The notes below the pieces were generated by a model, which did no database searches, was not told the origin of the DNA, and saw only the letters and a program-made list of their open reading frames with translations. From CBDBJQ01 sp965206405 (GTDB taxonomy: Bacteria > Pseudomonadota > Alphaproteobacteria > UBA8366), in NCBI GenBank assembly GCA_965206405.1, contig CBDBJQ010000006.1, positions 1,922,001 to 1,986,000 on the forward strand: a stretch of DNA of 64,000 nt, read 5' to 3'. The translations under genes and the position numbers were made by a program. Shown piece by piece: positions 36,914 to 45,684 of this stretch; position 1 is the stretch's first letter, and each line of letters opens with the position of its first letter.

Positions 36914-37966
36914 ATGGCGGCAGAAACCGGAAATATGGTCCGGCTATCACTCGGCAAGGTCGAGACTCTCGCATGCGATGTGCTCGAAGCTGCCGGCATG
37001 CCGGCCAACAAAGCCGCCATCGTGGCCAATGTGCTGCGTCGCGCTGAACAGGACGGCGCCCATGCCCACGGCCTGTTCCGTCTTCCCGGTTATGTTTCGG
37101 CGCTGCGCAGCGGCCGGTGTGACGCCAGTGCCGACCCGATGGTCGAGGAGACCGCGCCGGGCGTGCTTCGCGTCGACGCCAAGGGCGGTTTTGCGCCGGT
37201 TGCGGTTGCCGCCGGGCTGCCGCGGCTGATCGATACCGCCCGCCGCCAGGGCATCGCGGCCCTCGGCATTACCGAGAACAACCATTTCGGCGCGTTGTGG
37301 TGCGATCTCGAACCCCTGGCCAAAGCCGGGCTGGTGGCGATGGCGTTCGTCAACACGCGCCCCTTCATGCCCGCCTGGGGCGGTCGCGCGCCGGTGTTCG
37401 GTACCAATCCGGTCGCCTTTGCCTGTCCACGCGCCTCGGGCTCGCCAATGATCTTCGACATGGCGACCACGGCCATGGCCCGAGGCGAGATCATGATCTC
37501 TGCACGTGACGGCCATTCCCTGCCAGAAGGCGTCGGCGTCGACAGCGACGGTGATGCGACCACGGATCCACAAGCCATTCTTGATGGCGCGATGCTCCCC
37601 TTCGGCGGCCACAAGGGTGCGGCTGTTGCATTGATGGTGGAAATCATGGCTTCGGCACTGACCGGCGCCCGGTCGAGCCGCGAGGCGGGAGAACACTTCG
37701 CGAATTACAATGACGGCGGCCCGTCGACGGCCGGCCAGTGCATCATTGCGATTGACCCCGCCGCTTTCGGCGGCGAAGGCGCGAATGGTTTTGCGGCGCG
37801 CATCGAGGCGCTGTTCGAGGCGATGGCAGGAGACGGCGCACGGTTGCCGGCGGACAGACGCTATAAAGAAAGGGAGCAGAACCGGGATCAGGGAATCGAT
37901 GTTCCCGGCGCTCTCTTTGCGCAACTCGCCGCTCTGAAGGACAGTGATGGCGCTGGCGCTGAATAA
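36914..37966 (+). CDS. LDH2/malate dehydrogenase family oxidoreductase
   Basis: This is an NAD(P)-dependent 2-hydroxy- or 2-imino-acid oxidoreductase of the LDH2/MDH2 fold, 350 residues. The blocks DGAHAHGLFRLPGYVSAL near 44, ENNHFGALWCDLEPLAKAGLVAMAF near 116, and MLPFGGHKGAAVALMVEI near 233 are characteristic. It closes the hyuAB-cyclase operon. The C-terminus DSDGAGAE is encoded by the first copy of a 22-bp repeat that ends exactly with the TAA stop, so these residues are probably a late addition. Confidence 0.88.
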   Translation: MAAETGNMVRLSLGKVETLACDVLEAAGMPANKAAIVANVLRRAEQDGAHAHGLFRLPGYVSALRSGRCDASADPMVEETAPGVLRVDAKGGFAPVAVAAGLPRLIDTARRQGIAALGITENNHFGALWCDLEPLAKAGLVAMAFVNTRPFMPAWGGRAPVFGTNPVAFACPRASGSPMIFDMATTAMARGEIMISARDGHSLPEGVGVDSDGDATTDPQAILDGAMLPFGGHKGAAVALMVEIMASALTGARSSREAGEHFANYNDGGPSTAGQCIIAIDPAAFGGEGANGFAARIEALFEAMAGDGARLPADRRYKEREQNRDQGIDVPGALFAQLAALKDSDGAGAE

Positions 37967-37988
37967 TGATGGCGCTGGCGCTGAATAA
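37945..37988. repeat. 22-bp perfect tandem duplication ending on the LDH2-gene stop
   Basis: TGATGGCGCTGGCGCTGAAT plus AA occurs at 37945-37966 and again at 37967-37988. The first copy encodes the last codons and stop of the upstream gene; the second is noncoding and stops 7 bp before the tRNA-Thr 3' end. Confidence 0.95.
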
Positions 37989-37994
37989 TGGCGA

Positions 37995-38069
37995 TGGTGC
38001 CGCGGGGGAGAATTGAACTCCCGGCCCCACCCTTACCAAGGGTGTGCTCTACCCCTGAGCTACCGCGGC
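37995..38069 (-). tRNA. tRNA-Thr (GGT)
   Basis: A 75-nt cloverleaf reads from 38069 to 37995. It has acceptor GCCGCGG/CCGCGGC, D-arm AGCTCAGGGGTAGAGC, anticodon loop CTTGGTAAG with GGT, T-arm GTTCAATTC and an encoded CCA. Confidence 0.97.
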
Positions 38070-38161
38070 CCGGCAGGCGCTTATGCCACAGGCCAATCGG
38101 GGCCGCAAGAAACCAAGCTTTCGGCCATGCCTCCGGCCGAATGGCGGCGCTGGAAATGACG

Positions 38162-38404
38162 ATGCCGGAAACAAAGCAAACCCTGTCGTCGAGCAAGCAG
38201 CCCGGACCGAACCAGTCGAAAGGCCAATCAAAAGGCCCGGCGAAAGGGAAAAAGGATCCGGCGCGCCAGTACCAGCGCCGGGCTGCCCAGCTCCGGGAAA
38301 ATCTCCTGAAGCGGAAGGCACAGACGCGCATGCGGCAGCCGGCCGCCAGCGACGCCAGCGGTGGTGGCGACGCTGGCGGCGACGCTGATGGCGACGCTTC
38401 GTAG
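38162..38404 (+). CDS. Small basic protein of unknown function
   Basis: The product is about 80 residues and strongly basic. The first half is low-complexity (SKQPGPNQSKGQSKGPAKGKK). A helix RQYQRRAAQLRENLLKRKAQ at about 37-56 resembles short proteins found near murA in other alphaproteobacteria (resemblance recalled, not searched). The tail GGGDAGGDADGDAS comes from a degenerate 9-bp repeat. The ATG at 38162 has GGAA upstream; ATG 38156 is also possible. It may also be a remnant. Confidence 0.5.
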   Translation: MPETKQTLSSSKQPGPNQSKGQSKGPAKGKKDPARQYQRRAAQLRENLLKRKAQTRMRQPAASDASGGGDAGGDADGDAS

Positions 38405-38425
38405 CACCCTTTCCGGAATCCCGCG

Positions 38426-39961
38426 ATGAGCGACGCCGCCACAACAGCAATCGCTGACGCGCCGACGCCAGCCCTGCGCCGCTGGATGCTGCTCGCCGCG
38501 GTGACCAGTGCAACCATGCTGTATGCGATGACGATCCTAATCGTCAGCGTCGTCCTGCCGCAGATGCAGGGCAGCCTGTCGGCTACGCCGGACCAAATTT
38601 CCTGGGTCATGACCTTCAACATCCTGGCGACGGCGATCGTCACACCGATGGCAGGCTGGCTGGCCGGGCGATGGGGCTGGCGTCGGGTGATGATCGGCTC
38701 GCAGATCGGCTTCTGCATCATGACTTTCCTGTGCGGCACCGCCGAATCACTGGAAGTGCTGGTTTTCTATCGCATTCTCCAGGGCGGTTTCGGGGCGCCG
38801 ATCGTGCCGCTCGCCCAGGCCGTGGTTCTCGACAGCTTCCCCAAGCGTCAGCACGGCATCGCCACCTCGATATTCGGGATGGGCGTCGTTGTCGGGCCGA
38901 TCTTCGGGCCGATCGTCGGCGGCTATCTGACCGAACTCTACAACTGGCGCTGGGCGTTCTTCGCCCTGGTGCCGGTAGCCGTCATCGCCATCATTGGATT
39001 GTGGATTTTCCTCACCGATGGTGGCAGGCAGCGCAACGTCCGTTTCGACTGGACCGGCTTCCTTTTGCTATCGGCCTCCATCGCCTGTTTGCAGCTGGTT
39101 CTCGACCGCGGGCAGCGTCTCGACTGGCTCGATTCGGTCGAGATCATGCTCGAGATCGCGCTCGGATGCCTCGCCTTCTATCTGTTCATCGTCCACAGCT
39201 ACACGACCCGAACCCCCTTCGTGAATCTTCGATTGTTGGCCGACCGAAACTACGCCATCGGCCTCATCGTCGTCTGTGTCTACGGAATGCTGAACTTCAC
39301 GCCAATGGTGGTGATGCCGCCGATGTTGAAAGAACTCGGCGGATATCCGGAATCAATTATCGGCATCCTGCTCGGTGGCCGCGGCGCCGGCGCCGTGCTC
39401 GGGTTTTTCCTGGCCGGGCGAATGACCAAGCTCGATCCGCGAATCGGCATGCTTATCGGATTCGCCCTGCAGGTGGTATCCGGCTTGCACATGATGACCT
39501 TCGATACCAACGTAACTTTCGTTCACGTTATCACCGCGAGCTTTGTCCAGGGAATTTCCGTCGGACTGATCTGGGTGCCGCTTGTCGTCGTTACCTTCAA
39601 TACGCTGCCGACGCGCTATCTCGCGGAAACCGCAGCGGTGTTCCACCTGCTCCGCAATCTGGGAAGCAGCGTCTTCATCGCCCTGAGCGTGACCTTCGCG
39701 ATCCGCACTGGAAGCATGAACTACAGCCGCATGACCGAGTTCGTAAATCCCTTCAACAACCTGTTCAGCTTTCCCACTTATCTGCCACTCTGGAACATCG
39801 AGAATCTGGACGGCCTCGCGCGCATTGCCCTTGAGGTCAAGCAACAGGCTGACATGATCGGTTTCCTGAACGCCTTCGCGTTGTACACCCTCGCCAGCGT
39901 CATCGCGCTGCCGCTGGTCCTTTTCCTGCGCATAAACAAATCCGCGGAGCCCACAGCGTGA
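38426..39961 (+). CDS. MFS drug-efflux transporter, DHA2 (EmrB/QacA) family
   Basis: This is a 511-residue, 14-helix proton-driven exporter. Motif A appears as GWLAGRWGWRRVMIGSQ near residue 78, and motif C lies in GMGVVVGPIFGPIVGGYLTE near 152, followed by NWRWAFF. EmrB-type members normally work with EmrA and an outer-membrane channel; none is adjacent. Its stop codon overlaps the murA GTG start. Confidence 0.92.
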   Translation: MSDAATTAIADAPTPALRRWMLLAAVTSATMLYAMTILIVSVVLPQMQGSLSATPDQISWVMTFNILATAIVTPMAGWLAGRWGWRRVMIGSQIGFCIMTFLCGTAESLEVLVFYRILQGGFGAPIVPLAQAVVLDSFPKRQHGIATSIFGMGVVVGPIFGPIVGGYLTELYNWRWAFFALVPVAVIAIIGLWIFLTDGGRQRNVRFDWTGFLLLSASIACLQLVLDRGQRLDWLDSVEIMLEIALGCLAFYLFIVHSYTTRTPFVNLRLLADRNYAIGLIVVCVYGMLNFTPMVVMPPMLKELGGYPESIIGILLGGRGAGAVLGFFLAGRMTKLDPRIGMLIGFALQVVSGLHMMTFDTNVTFVHVITASFVQGISVGLIWVPLVVVTFNTLPTRYLAETAAVFHLLRNLGSSVFIALSVTFAIRTGSMNYSRMTEFVNPFNNLFSFPTYLPLWNIENLDGLARIALEVKQQADMIGFLNAFALYTLASVIALPLVLFLRINKSAEPTA

Positions 39962-40080
39962 ACGCCAACAACGTGAACGCCAACAACGTGAACGCCAACA
40001 ACGTGAACGCCAACAACGTGAACGCCAACAACGTGAACGCCAACAACGTGAACGCCAACAACGTGAACGCCAACAACGTG
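39958..40080. repeat. 15-bp tandem repeat, eight perfect copies, in the murA N-terminus
   Basis: GTGAACGCCAACAAC is repeated eight times from 39958 to 40077 without a single mismatch, then GTG again. The lack of any substitution points to recent expansion. Copy change would add or remove five residues and one potential GTG start without shifting frame. Confidence 0.98.
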
Positions 40081-41397
40081 AACAATAGTGTCAGCACCGG
40101 GCTTCCCTGCATACGCATCCGCGGCGGCAATCGACTGAACGGCGTGATTGCCGTCAGCGGCGCCAAGAACGCGGCACTGCCGATTCTGACGGCCAGCCTG
40201 ATGACGGATGCACCGCTGTCGCTGTCGAACCTGCCGCCGCTGACCGATATCGATTCTCTCCTCGTCCTGCTCCGCCATCATGGTGCCGAGATCGAGCCGC
40301 TTCCCGGAAACGTCGACACAGAGTCCGGAAACGGCAATACCGCCCTTCGGATCACCTGTTCAGATATCACCGACATCACCGCGCCTTATGATCTGGTGCG
40401 CAAGATGCGGGCCAGCATCCTGGTCCTCGGGCCGCTTCTTGCCCGTTGCGGTGAAGCCAAAATCTCGCGACCGGGCGGCTGTGCGATCGGCGCCCGACCG
40501 GTAGATCTGCATCTACGCGGCCTCGCACAGATGGGTGCGGGGATCGATCTCGAGGGTGGCTACATCATCGCCCGCGCCCCCAACGGCCTGCATGGCGAGA
40601 GGATTGTGTTCCCCAGCGTATCCGTTGGCGCCACCGAGAATCTCCTGCTCGCCGCCACCGTCGCCAAAGGGGAAACGCTTCTCGTCAACGCAGCACGGGA
40701 GCCGGAGGTAAGCAATCTTGCGCACTGCCTGGTCGCCATGGGCGCGAAGATCGACGGGATTGGAACCGACACCCTGACCGTCTCCGGCGTCGACCGACTC
40801 GGCGGTGCTACCCATGCGGTCATGCCCGACAGGATCGAGGCCGGGACCTATGCGACGGCGGCCGCGATCACTGGCGGCGAAGTACTGCTGCGCAACGCCG
40901 ATCTCACACTGCTGAATGGTTTCGAGGGCGCACTGCGTGCGGCCGGTGTTGTTTTGCGCGAGGAGAGCGACGGACTCCGCGTCACCGCCGTGCCGGAAGA
41001 GCTGGTCGGGATTGATGTGACCACCGAGCCCTACCCTGGCTTTCCGACCGACCTTCAGGCCCAGTTCATGGCCCTGATGACGATCGCACAGGGCAGTTCC
41101 GGCATCACCGAGACGATTTTCGAGAACCGGTTCATGCACGTGCCGGAATTCCAGCGGATGGGTGCCGACATCACGCTGTCCGGCACTTCCGCCTTCGTGC
41201 GCGGCGTTGTTGGTCTTCGCGCAGCGCCCGTGATGGCAACCGATCTCAGGGCGTCCGTTTCCCTGGTGCTGGCCGGGCTCGTGGCCGAGGGCGAAACCGT
41301 CATCCATCGCATCTATCATCTCGACAGGGGGTATGCCCGCATCGAGGAGAAGCTCGGCGCCTGCGGCGCGGCAATCGAGCGCATCGCCGCGCCGTGA
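39958..41397 (+). CDS. murA: UDP-N-acetylglucosamine 1-carboxyvinyltransferase with N-terminal repeat
   Basis: MurA makes the first committed step of peptidoglycan synthesis, moving enolpyruvate to UDP-GlcNAc. The catalytic domain begins near residue 51 (CIRIRGGNRLNGVI) and is about 428 residues, full length. The fosfomycin-reactive cysteine is present in GGCAIGARPVD at about C175. Before it stand eight copies of NANNV from a 15-bp repeat. Each unit begins with GTG, so nine in-frame GTG codons (39958 to 40078) could serve as starts. I report the longest, which overlaps the MFS stop. It is followed by DUF2948, the usual alphaproteobacterial partner. Confidence 0.93.
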   Translation: MNANNVNANNVNANNVNANNVNANNVNANNVNANNVNANNVNNSVSTGLPCIRIRGGNRLNGVIAVSGAKNAALPILTASLMTDAPLSLSNLPPLTDIDSLLVLLRHHGAEIEPLPGNVDTESGNGNTALRITCSDITDITAPYDLVRKMRASILVLGPLLARCGEAKISRPGGCAIGARPVDLHLRGLAQMGAGIDLEGGYIIARAPNGLHGERIVFPSVSVGATENLLLAATVAKGETLLVNAAREPEVSNLAHCLVAMGAKIDGIGTDTLTVSGVDRLGGATHAVMPDRIEAGTYATAAAITGGEVLLRNADLTLLNGFEGALRAAGVVLREESDGLRVTAVPEELVGIDVTTEPYPGFPTDLQAQFMALMTIAQGSSGITETIFENRFMHVPEFQRMGADITLSGTSAFVRGVVGLRAAPVMATDLRASVSLVLAGLVAEGETVIHRIYHLDRGYARIEEKLGACGAAIERIAAP

Positions 41398-41927
41398 CGG
41401 AAGACCCTCCGGCCAGAGATCTGGCCAACCCTTCAGCCAACCCCCCGGCCAAGCGCTCGGCCCAGCTTGGTCTCGTGGCACGCGATGCGGACGATCTCAC
41501 CGTTATCTCCGCGCTCCTCCAAGACGCCGTCCTCACGCCGGGAAGCATGGCTTATCTTCCGAAGGAAAACGCCTTCGCGCTGGTTGCATCTCGGTTCTGC
41601 TGGGAAAACCACACACAGGAGATCGACCAACCCGACAACGCTGCGGAAACCGGGGGCGCTGCAGGAGAGCGCGTCATGGCCGGGCTGCGTTTCGACAACG
41701 TCCGGCGCCTCCAGTTCAAAGGGATGGACATCGAGGGCACCAAGATCAAGGACAGCTTCCTTGCCCTGCTGTCCATCGATTTTTCGGGTGAAATGGTAAC
41801 ACTAAACTTCTCCGGCGGCCGCGGTGTCCGGATCACGGTCAATTCCCTGTCCTGCTCGCTGAAGGATCTCGGCATACCCTGGCCGACCCAGTGGCGGCCG
41901 CGGCACGACCCGCCGGAGATAATATGA
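41394..41927 (+). CDS. DUF2948 family protein
   Basis: This is a conserved alphaproteobacterial protein of unknown function, normally next to murA. The family core is recognisable in LVARDADDLTVISALLQDA, AFALVASRFCWEN and RVMAGLRFDNVRRLQFKG. The GTG start at 41394 overlaps the murA stop. The first 25 residues are a low-complexity A/P/N/S stretch with an imperfect repeat. It is 177 residues long and overlaps the EamA gene by ATGA. Confidence 0.85.
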   Translation: MTEDPPARDLANPSANPPAKRSAQLGLVARDADDLTVISALLQDAVLTPGSMAYLPKENAFALVASRFCWENHTQEIDQPDNAAETGGAAGERVMAGLRFDNVRRLQFKGMDIEGTKIKDSFLALLSIDFSGEMVTLNFSGGRGVRITVNSLSCSLKDLGIPWPTQWRPRHDPPEII

Positions 41928-42796
41928 CGACAACCTCCATCCAGACCGAATCGACGGTAAAGGGCATCCTTTTCGTCATCACGGCGCTGTTTTTGCTCAC
42001 CGTCAGTGACGCGGTCACCAAGTGGCTCGGAAAGGGTTATCCGGTCGGGGAAATTCTCTTCTTCCGCGCCATGTTCGCGCTGCTGCCGGTGTTCCTGATC
42101 GCCCTGCATGAGGGCGGCGTCAGGAGTATCCGCATTCACAATATCTGGGGACAGGGACTGCGCGCCATACTTTCGGTTCTCTCTACCGCCCTGATCGCAT
42201 TGAGCATGATCCTGCTGCCGCTGGTCGAGGCTTCCACTCTCTTGTTCGCCGGACCGCTCTTCGTTGCCTGCCTGTCACCGGCAATGCTCGGTGAACGGGT
42301 CAGCTGGCAGCTGTGGGGTGCGATCGGGGTCGGGTTTGCCGGTGTTGTGATCGCGCTGCGGCCAACTCCGGATGCCATTCAGCTGCTCCCCATGATTCCG
42401 ATTGCTGCTGCCCTTATCAGTGCGCTACGCGACATCGTCACCCGCAAGATATCCCGCACCGAAAACACCAACGCGATTCTCTTCTATTCAATGGCGACGC
42501 TTGCCGTGCTCGCGCCCCTGACAGCACCCTTTGGCTGGGCGACACCGGATCTGGAGGATCTCGGCCTGATGGCGATCTCGGGATTCTGTGTCGGCTGCGC
42601 CCATTACCTGATGATCGAGGCCTATCGCATGGCCGAAGCCGCCGTCGTCTCGCCCTTCAAATACACGGCGATCTTCTGGGCCGTCATCCTCGGCTATGTA
42701 TTCTGGGGCGATTTGCCGGATGTGTGGGTGCTCTGCGGCGGCGCGCTTGTCATCGGCAGCGGGATCTGGATTCTCCGGCTTCAGTTCCGCCGCTAA
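41924..42796 (+). CDS. EamA/DMT superfamily permease
   Basis: This is a 290-residue inner-membrane protein with ten helices and two EamA repeats, probably an exporter of small metabolites. The pattern SDAVTKWLGKGYPVGEILFFRAMFAL near residue 25 and the C-terminal PFKYTAIFWAVILGYVFWGD are typical. The ATG overlaps the DUF2948 stop (ATGA), with GGAG upstream. The substrate is unknown. Confidence 0.9.
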   Translation: MTTTSIQTESTVKGILFVITALFLLTVSDAVTKWLGKGYPVGEILFFRAMFALLPVFLIALHEGGVRSIRIHNIWGQGLRAILSVLSTALIALSMILLPLVEASTLLFAGPLFVACLSPAMLGERVSWQLWGAIGVGFAGVVIALRPTPDAIQLLPMIPIAAALISALRDIVTRKISRTENTNAILFYSMATLAVLAPLTAPFGWATPDLEDLGLMAISGFCVGCAHYLMIEAYRMAEAAVVSPFKYTAIFWAVILGYVFWGDLPDVWVLCGGALVIGSGIWILRLQFRR

Positions 42797-42865
42797 CCCC
42801 TATCGGATGTGTCCTGCCCAACCCGGCGCAACATCGCGCCAGGCGCGTTCACGCCGTGTGCCAGC

Positions 42866-44035
42866 TCATGCCGTGTGGGTATGGCCGGCCACGAAACCCT
42901 CGTCGATCGTCACACCGAGGCCTGGCCGGTCCGGAATCTCCACCTGGCCGTCGATGACGGGGAAATCCTCGACCGCCAGTTCGTGAAGCATCGGATTGGC
43001 GCCGAGCGAATACTCGATAATGAAGCCGGTCGAGGCGGGACCAAGAACCTGCAGGCCGGCAGCAAAGGTCAGGGCACCGCCCCACAGATGCGGTGCAAAA
43101 GCCAGTTGATGGGCACTGGCGATCGCCTCGATCCGCATCGCCTCGGTAATACCTCCGGCAATCGAAAGATCCGGCTGGAAAATATCACAGGCTTTCAGCT
43201 CGGCGAGGTCTCGGAAGGCAAAGCGCGTGAACTCGCTCTCGCCGGCGGAGATCGGAATGTCGGTTGCGGCCCGCACTTCCGCCATTCCCGGCTTGTTGTC
43301 ACCGACAACCGGCTCCTCGAACCAAGCGAGGTTGCAATCCGCGAGTTCGCGACAGAACCGCTTGGCTTCGGGCACGCTGAATGTTCCATGGGCATCGCAC
43401 ATGATGTCGATGTCGGGGCCGAGACCTTCGCGCGCCGCCCGCACCCGCGCCACGGAATGGGCGAGCGTCCCGTCGGCGGCGCCGACCCGCATCTTGACCG
43501 CGCCAAAGCCGCCGCGGTCGAGAAACGACTGCAGCTCCTCGACGATACCGTCGACCGGCGCCCAGCCGCCGGAGGCGTAGGCCGGCATCCAGCGCTGGCG
43601 GCGGCCGCCCAGAAGACGCCAGACAGGCTGTCCCAGATCTTTCCCCAGAATGTCCCAGAGTGCCATATCGATCCCGCTGATCGCCGAGATGAGATGGCCG
43701 CGCCGGCCAAGAACCGGGAAAACGCGGCCCCGGGCGATCGCCATATGGGCCCGCGATCCGTTGTACATCGAATCCCAGAGCCGCGAGATATCGCGCGGAT
43801 CCTCGCCGAGCAGGAACGGTGCGAGCTCCTCCTCCACCATCGGAATGAAAGAACCATTGGCCCCGGCGCTTCCGACCGCCGACTTGGCCTCGCCGAAGCC
43901 GGTGATTCCGGCATCGGTTTCGATCCTGATCAGGGTGCTATCGAAGGTACGCATGCGACCGAAATCGCTCGTATGTTGGCGGTCCTCGGGAATCGGAACC
44001 CGCAGCCACTGCGCCTTGACCGAAGTGATTTTCAC
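42866..44035 (-). CDS. Mandelate racemase/muconate-lactonizing (enolase superfamily) enzyme
   Basis: This is a 389-residue enolase-superfamily member acting on a carboxylate substrate, such as a sugar-acid dehydratase. The base is in AVKMRVG; metal ligands are D in MCDAHGT, E in WFEEP and E in SAGESEF; a catalytic histidine lies in FAPHLWGGALTFA. Translation starts at GTG 44035 with AAGGAG 8 nt upstream, overlapping the otsA stop as GTGA. The frame is open far upstream only because otsA ends in a 15-bp repeat. Its position after otsA is odd for trehalose synthesis. Confidence 0.88.
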   Translation of the reverse strand: MKITSVKAQWLRVPIPEDRQHTSDFGRMRTFDSTLIRIETDAGITGFGEAKSAVGSAGANGSFIPMVEEELAPFLLGEDPRDISRLWDSMYNGSRAHMAIARGRVFPVLGRRGHLISAISGIDMALWDILGKDLGQPVWRLLGGRRQRWMPAYASGGWAPVDGIVEELQSFLDRGGFGAVKMRVGAADGTLAHSVARVRAAREGLGPDIDIMCDAHGTFSVPEAKRFCRELADCNLAWFEEPVVGDNKPGMAEVRAATDIPISAGESEFTRFAFRDLAELKACDIFQPDLSIAGGITEAMRIEAIASAHQLAFAPHLWGGALTFAAGLQVLGPASTGFIIEYSLGANPMLHELAVEDFPVIDGQVEIPDRPGLGVTIDEGFVAGHTHTA

Positions 44036-45684
44036 CGTCGCCTCTCCTTCCCTGCTCTCGCGTTTTTTAATCTTGCGCTTCCTGATCTTGCACTTCCTGA
44101 TCTTGCGCTTCCTGATCTTGCGTTTCTCGCTCTCGCGTTTCTCGCTCCCGGGTTCTTTACTCCCGGGTTCTTTGCTCCCGGGTTCTTTGCTCCCGGGTTC
44201 TTTGCTCCCGGGTTCTTTGCTCCCGGGTTCTTTGCTCCCGGGCGCTTCTTCTTTTTTGCGCCAGCACCTGCCCGACTTTCTGTTCCCGATTCTGTACGGC
44301 GGCGGGCAAAATACGTTTTCCTCAGCGCACGCATGTAGTTTTGCCACCAGACGCTGACGTCGTTTCTGCGCAAATGCCGGAACATCTCCGTCCAGCGCTC
44401 CTTCCGTTCGGCCAGCGGCATGGTGATGGCGCGCTGCAGGTTTTCTGCCAGCGCCTCGGCGTCATAGGGATTGACCAGGAGGGCGCTCTCGAGTTCCTTT
44501 GCCGCGCCGGCAAAATGCGACAGGACGAGAACGCCTGGATCCCGGCTCGATTGGGCGGCAACGAACTCCTTGGCGACGACATTCATCCCGTCCTTCAACG
44601 GTGTCACCAGCCCGACCTTGGCAACTCTGTAGAAGCCGCTCAGGGTACGGCGATCATAACCCCGGTTGATGTAGCGCGCCGGCGTCCAGTCATGCTCGGA
44701 ATAGGCGCCGTTGAGATGTCCGGTGACGGTCTCGACCTGGCGGCCAATCTCCTGGTATTCGGCAACCTCCGTGCGTGACGGCGGCGCGATCTGCATCAGC
44801 ACCGTCTTTCCCCGATTCTCCGGATAGTCGGCCAGAAACCGCTCGTAGCCATTGAAGCGCTGGACGAGCCCTTTCGAATAATCGAGCCGGTCGACGCCGA
44901 TAATCAGCCGTTTGCCCCCCAGGCTCCGGATCAGGGAGCGGGACAGCCGCTTGTCGACAGCGTTCTTGGCAAAAGCCGCGAACGCCCTGGTGTCTATGCC
45001 GATCGGAAAGGCGGCGACCTTGAAGTGATTGCCATAGGCCTCGATCACCCCGTCACCGCCAATATCGGCGCCGGCGATGTTGACGGCATACTCGCAGAAG
45101 GTATCGACATCTTCCTGGGTCTGGAAACCGATGAGGTCGTAGTTGCACAAGGAGCGGAATATTCTTTCGTGATTCGGCAGCGTTCGGAAGATCACCGATG
45201 GCGGCCAGGGAACGTGCAGGAAGAAGCCAATCGGGTTCCGACATCCGGCGTAACGCAGCTGTTCGGCCATGGAAATGAAGTGATAGTCATGCACCCATAT
45301 GGTGTCGTCATGGCGCAGCAACGGCCGCAGGTGATTTGCAAAATAGGCGTTCGCCCGGTCGTAAGAGGCGATATAGCGGTTCTCGAACTCGGCGAGGTCG
45401 AGCCGCAGGTGAAACAGCGGCCACAGGGTGCGGTTGGCAAAGCCGTTGTAATACTCTTCGTAATCCCGCTGGATCAGCGGTACGGTTGCGGTCGTCACGC
45501 CACCCGACTGCACGCTCGTGACCTGGCCCGAGCCGTGTTCGATGACCTCGCCGCTCCATCCAAACCAGAGTCCGCCCTGCTTGCGCAGCGCGGCAACTAT
45601 GGCAACCGCCAGACCTCCCTGGCTGGCCACGTTGCGACCGGTGACCTTGGCGACCCGGTTGGAGACGACAACCGTACGGCTCAT
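44032..45684 (-). CDS. otsA: Trehalose-6-phosphate synthase with basic repeat tail
   Basis: This enzyme joins glucose from UDP-glucose to glucose-6-phosphate. The GT20 core (residues 1 to about 460) contains WFGWSGEV, VHDYHFISMAEQLR, IGVDRLDYSKGL and the nucleotide site SSRDPGVLVLSHFAGAAKEL. The last 90 residues are not family sequence. They run through KKKKRPGAKNP, then about seven GAKNP-type units, and three SGSAR units, giving a very basic tail. The ATG overlaps the GH15 stop (ATGA). The tail may bind nucleic acid or polyanions or be neutral; it would not be expected to affect the fold. Confidence 0.93.
   Translation of the reverse strand: MSRTVVVSNRVAKVTGRNVASQGGLAVAIVAALRKQGGLWFGWSGEVIEHGSGQVTSVQSGGVTTATVPLIQRDYEEYYNGFANRTLWPLFHLRLDLAEFENRYIASYDRANAYFANHLRPLLRHDDTIWVHDYHFISMAEQLRYAGCRNPIGFFLHVPWPPSVIFRTLPNHERIFRSLCNYDLIGFQTQEDVDTFCEYAVNIAGADIGGDGVIEAYGNHFKVAAFPIGIDTRAFAAFAKNAVDKRLSRSLIRSLGGKRLIIGVDRLDYSKGLVQRFNGYERFLADYPENRGKTVLMQIAPPSRTEVAEYQEIGRQVETVTGHLNGAYSEHDWTPARYINRGYDRRTLSGFYRVAKVGLVTPLKDGMNVVAKEFVAAQSSRDPGVLVLSHFAGAAKELESALLVNPYDAEALAENLQRAITMPLAERKERWTEMFRHLRRNDVSVWWQNYMRALRKTYFARRRTESGTESRAGAGAKKKKRPGAKNPGAKNPGAKNPGAKNPGAKNPGVKNPGARNARARNARSGSARSGSARSGSARLKNARAGKERRR
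44071..44250. repeat. Two adjacent 15-bp tandem arrays in the otsA tail
   Basis: TCTTGCGCTTCCTGA is present about 3.3 times at 44071-44120, and TCCCGGGTTCTTTGC about seven times at 44146-44250 with a degenerate last copy. Both are in frame with otsA. Their sequences are unrelated, so they expanded independently. Confidence 0.94.

Noticed and set aside
39958..40080. The 15-bp murA array as a sequencing artefact
   Set aside because: Possible in principle, but similar arrays with different units occur at several other gene boundaries and all keep the reading frames.
44036..44347. A 100-residue N-terminal extension of the enolase-superfamily protein
   Set aside because: It is the otsA repeat tail read in another frame; GTG 44035 with AAGGAG fits the family N-terminus.
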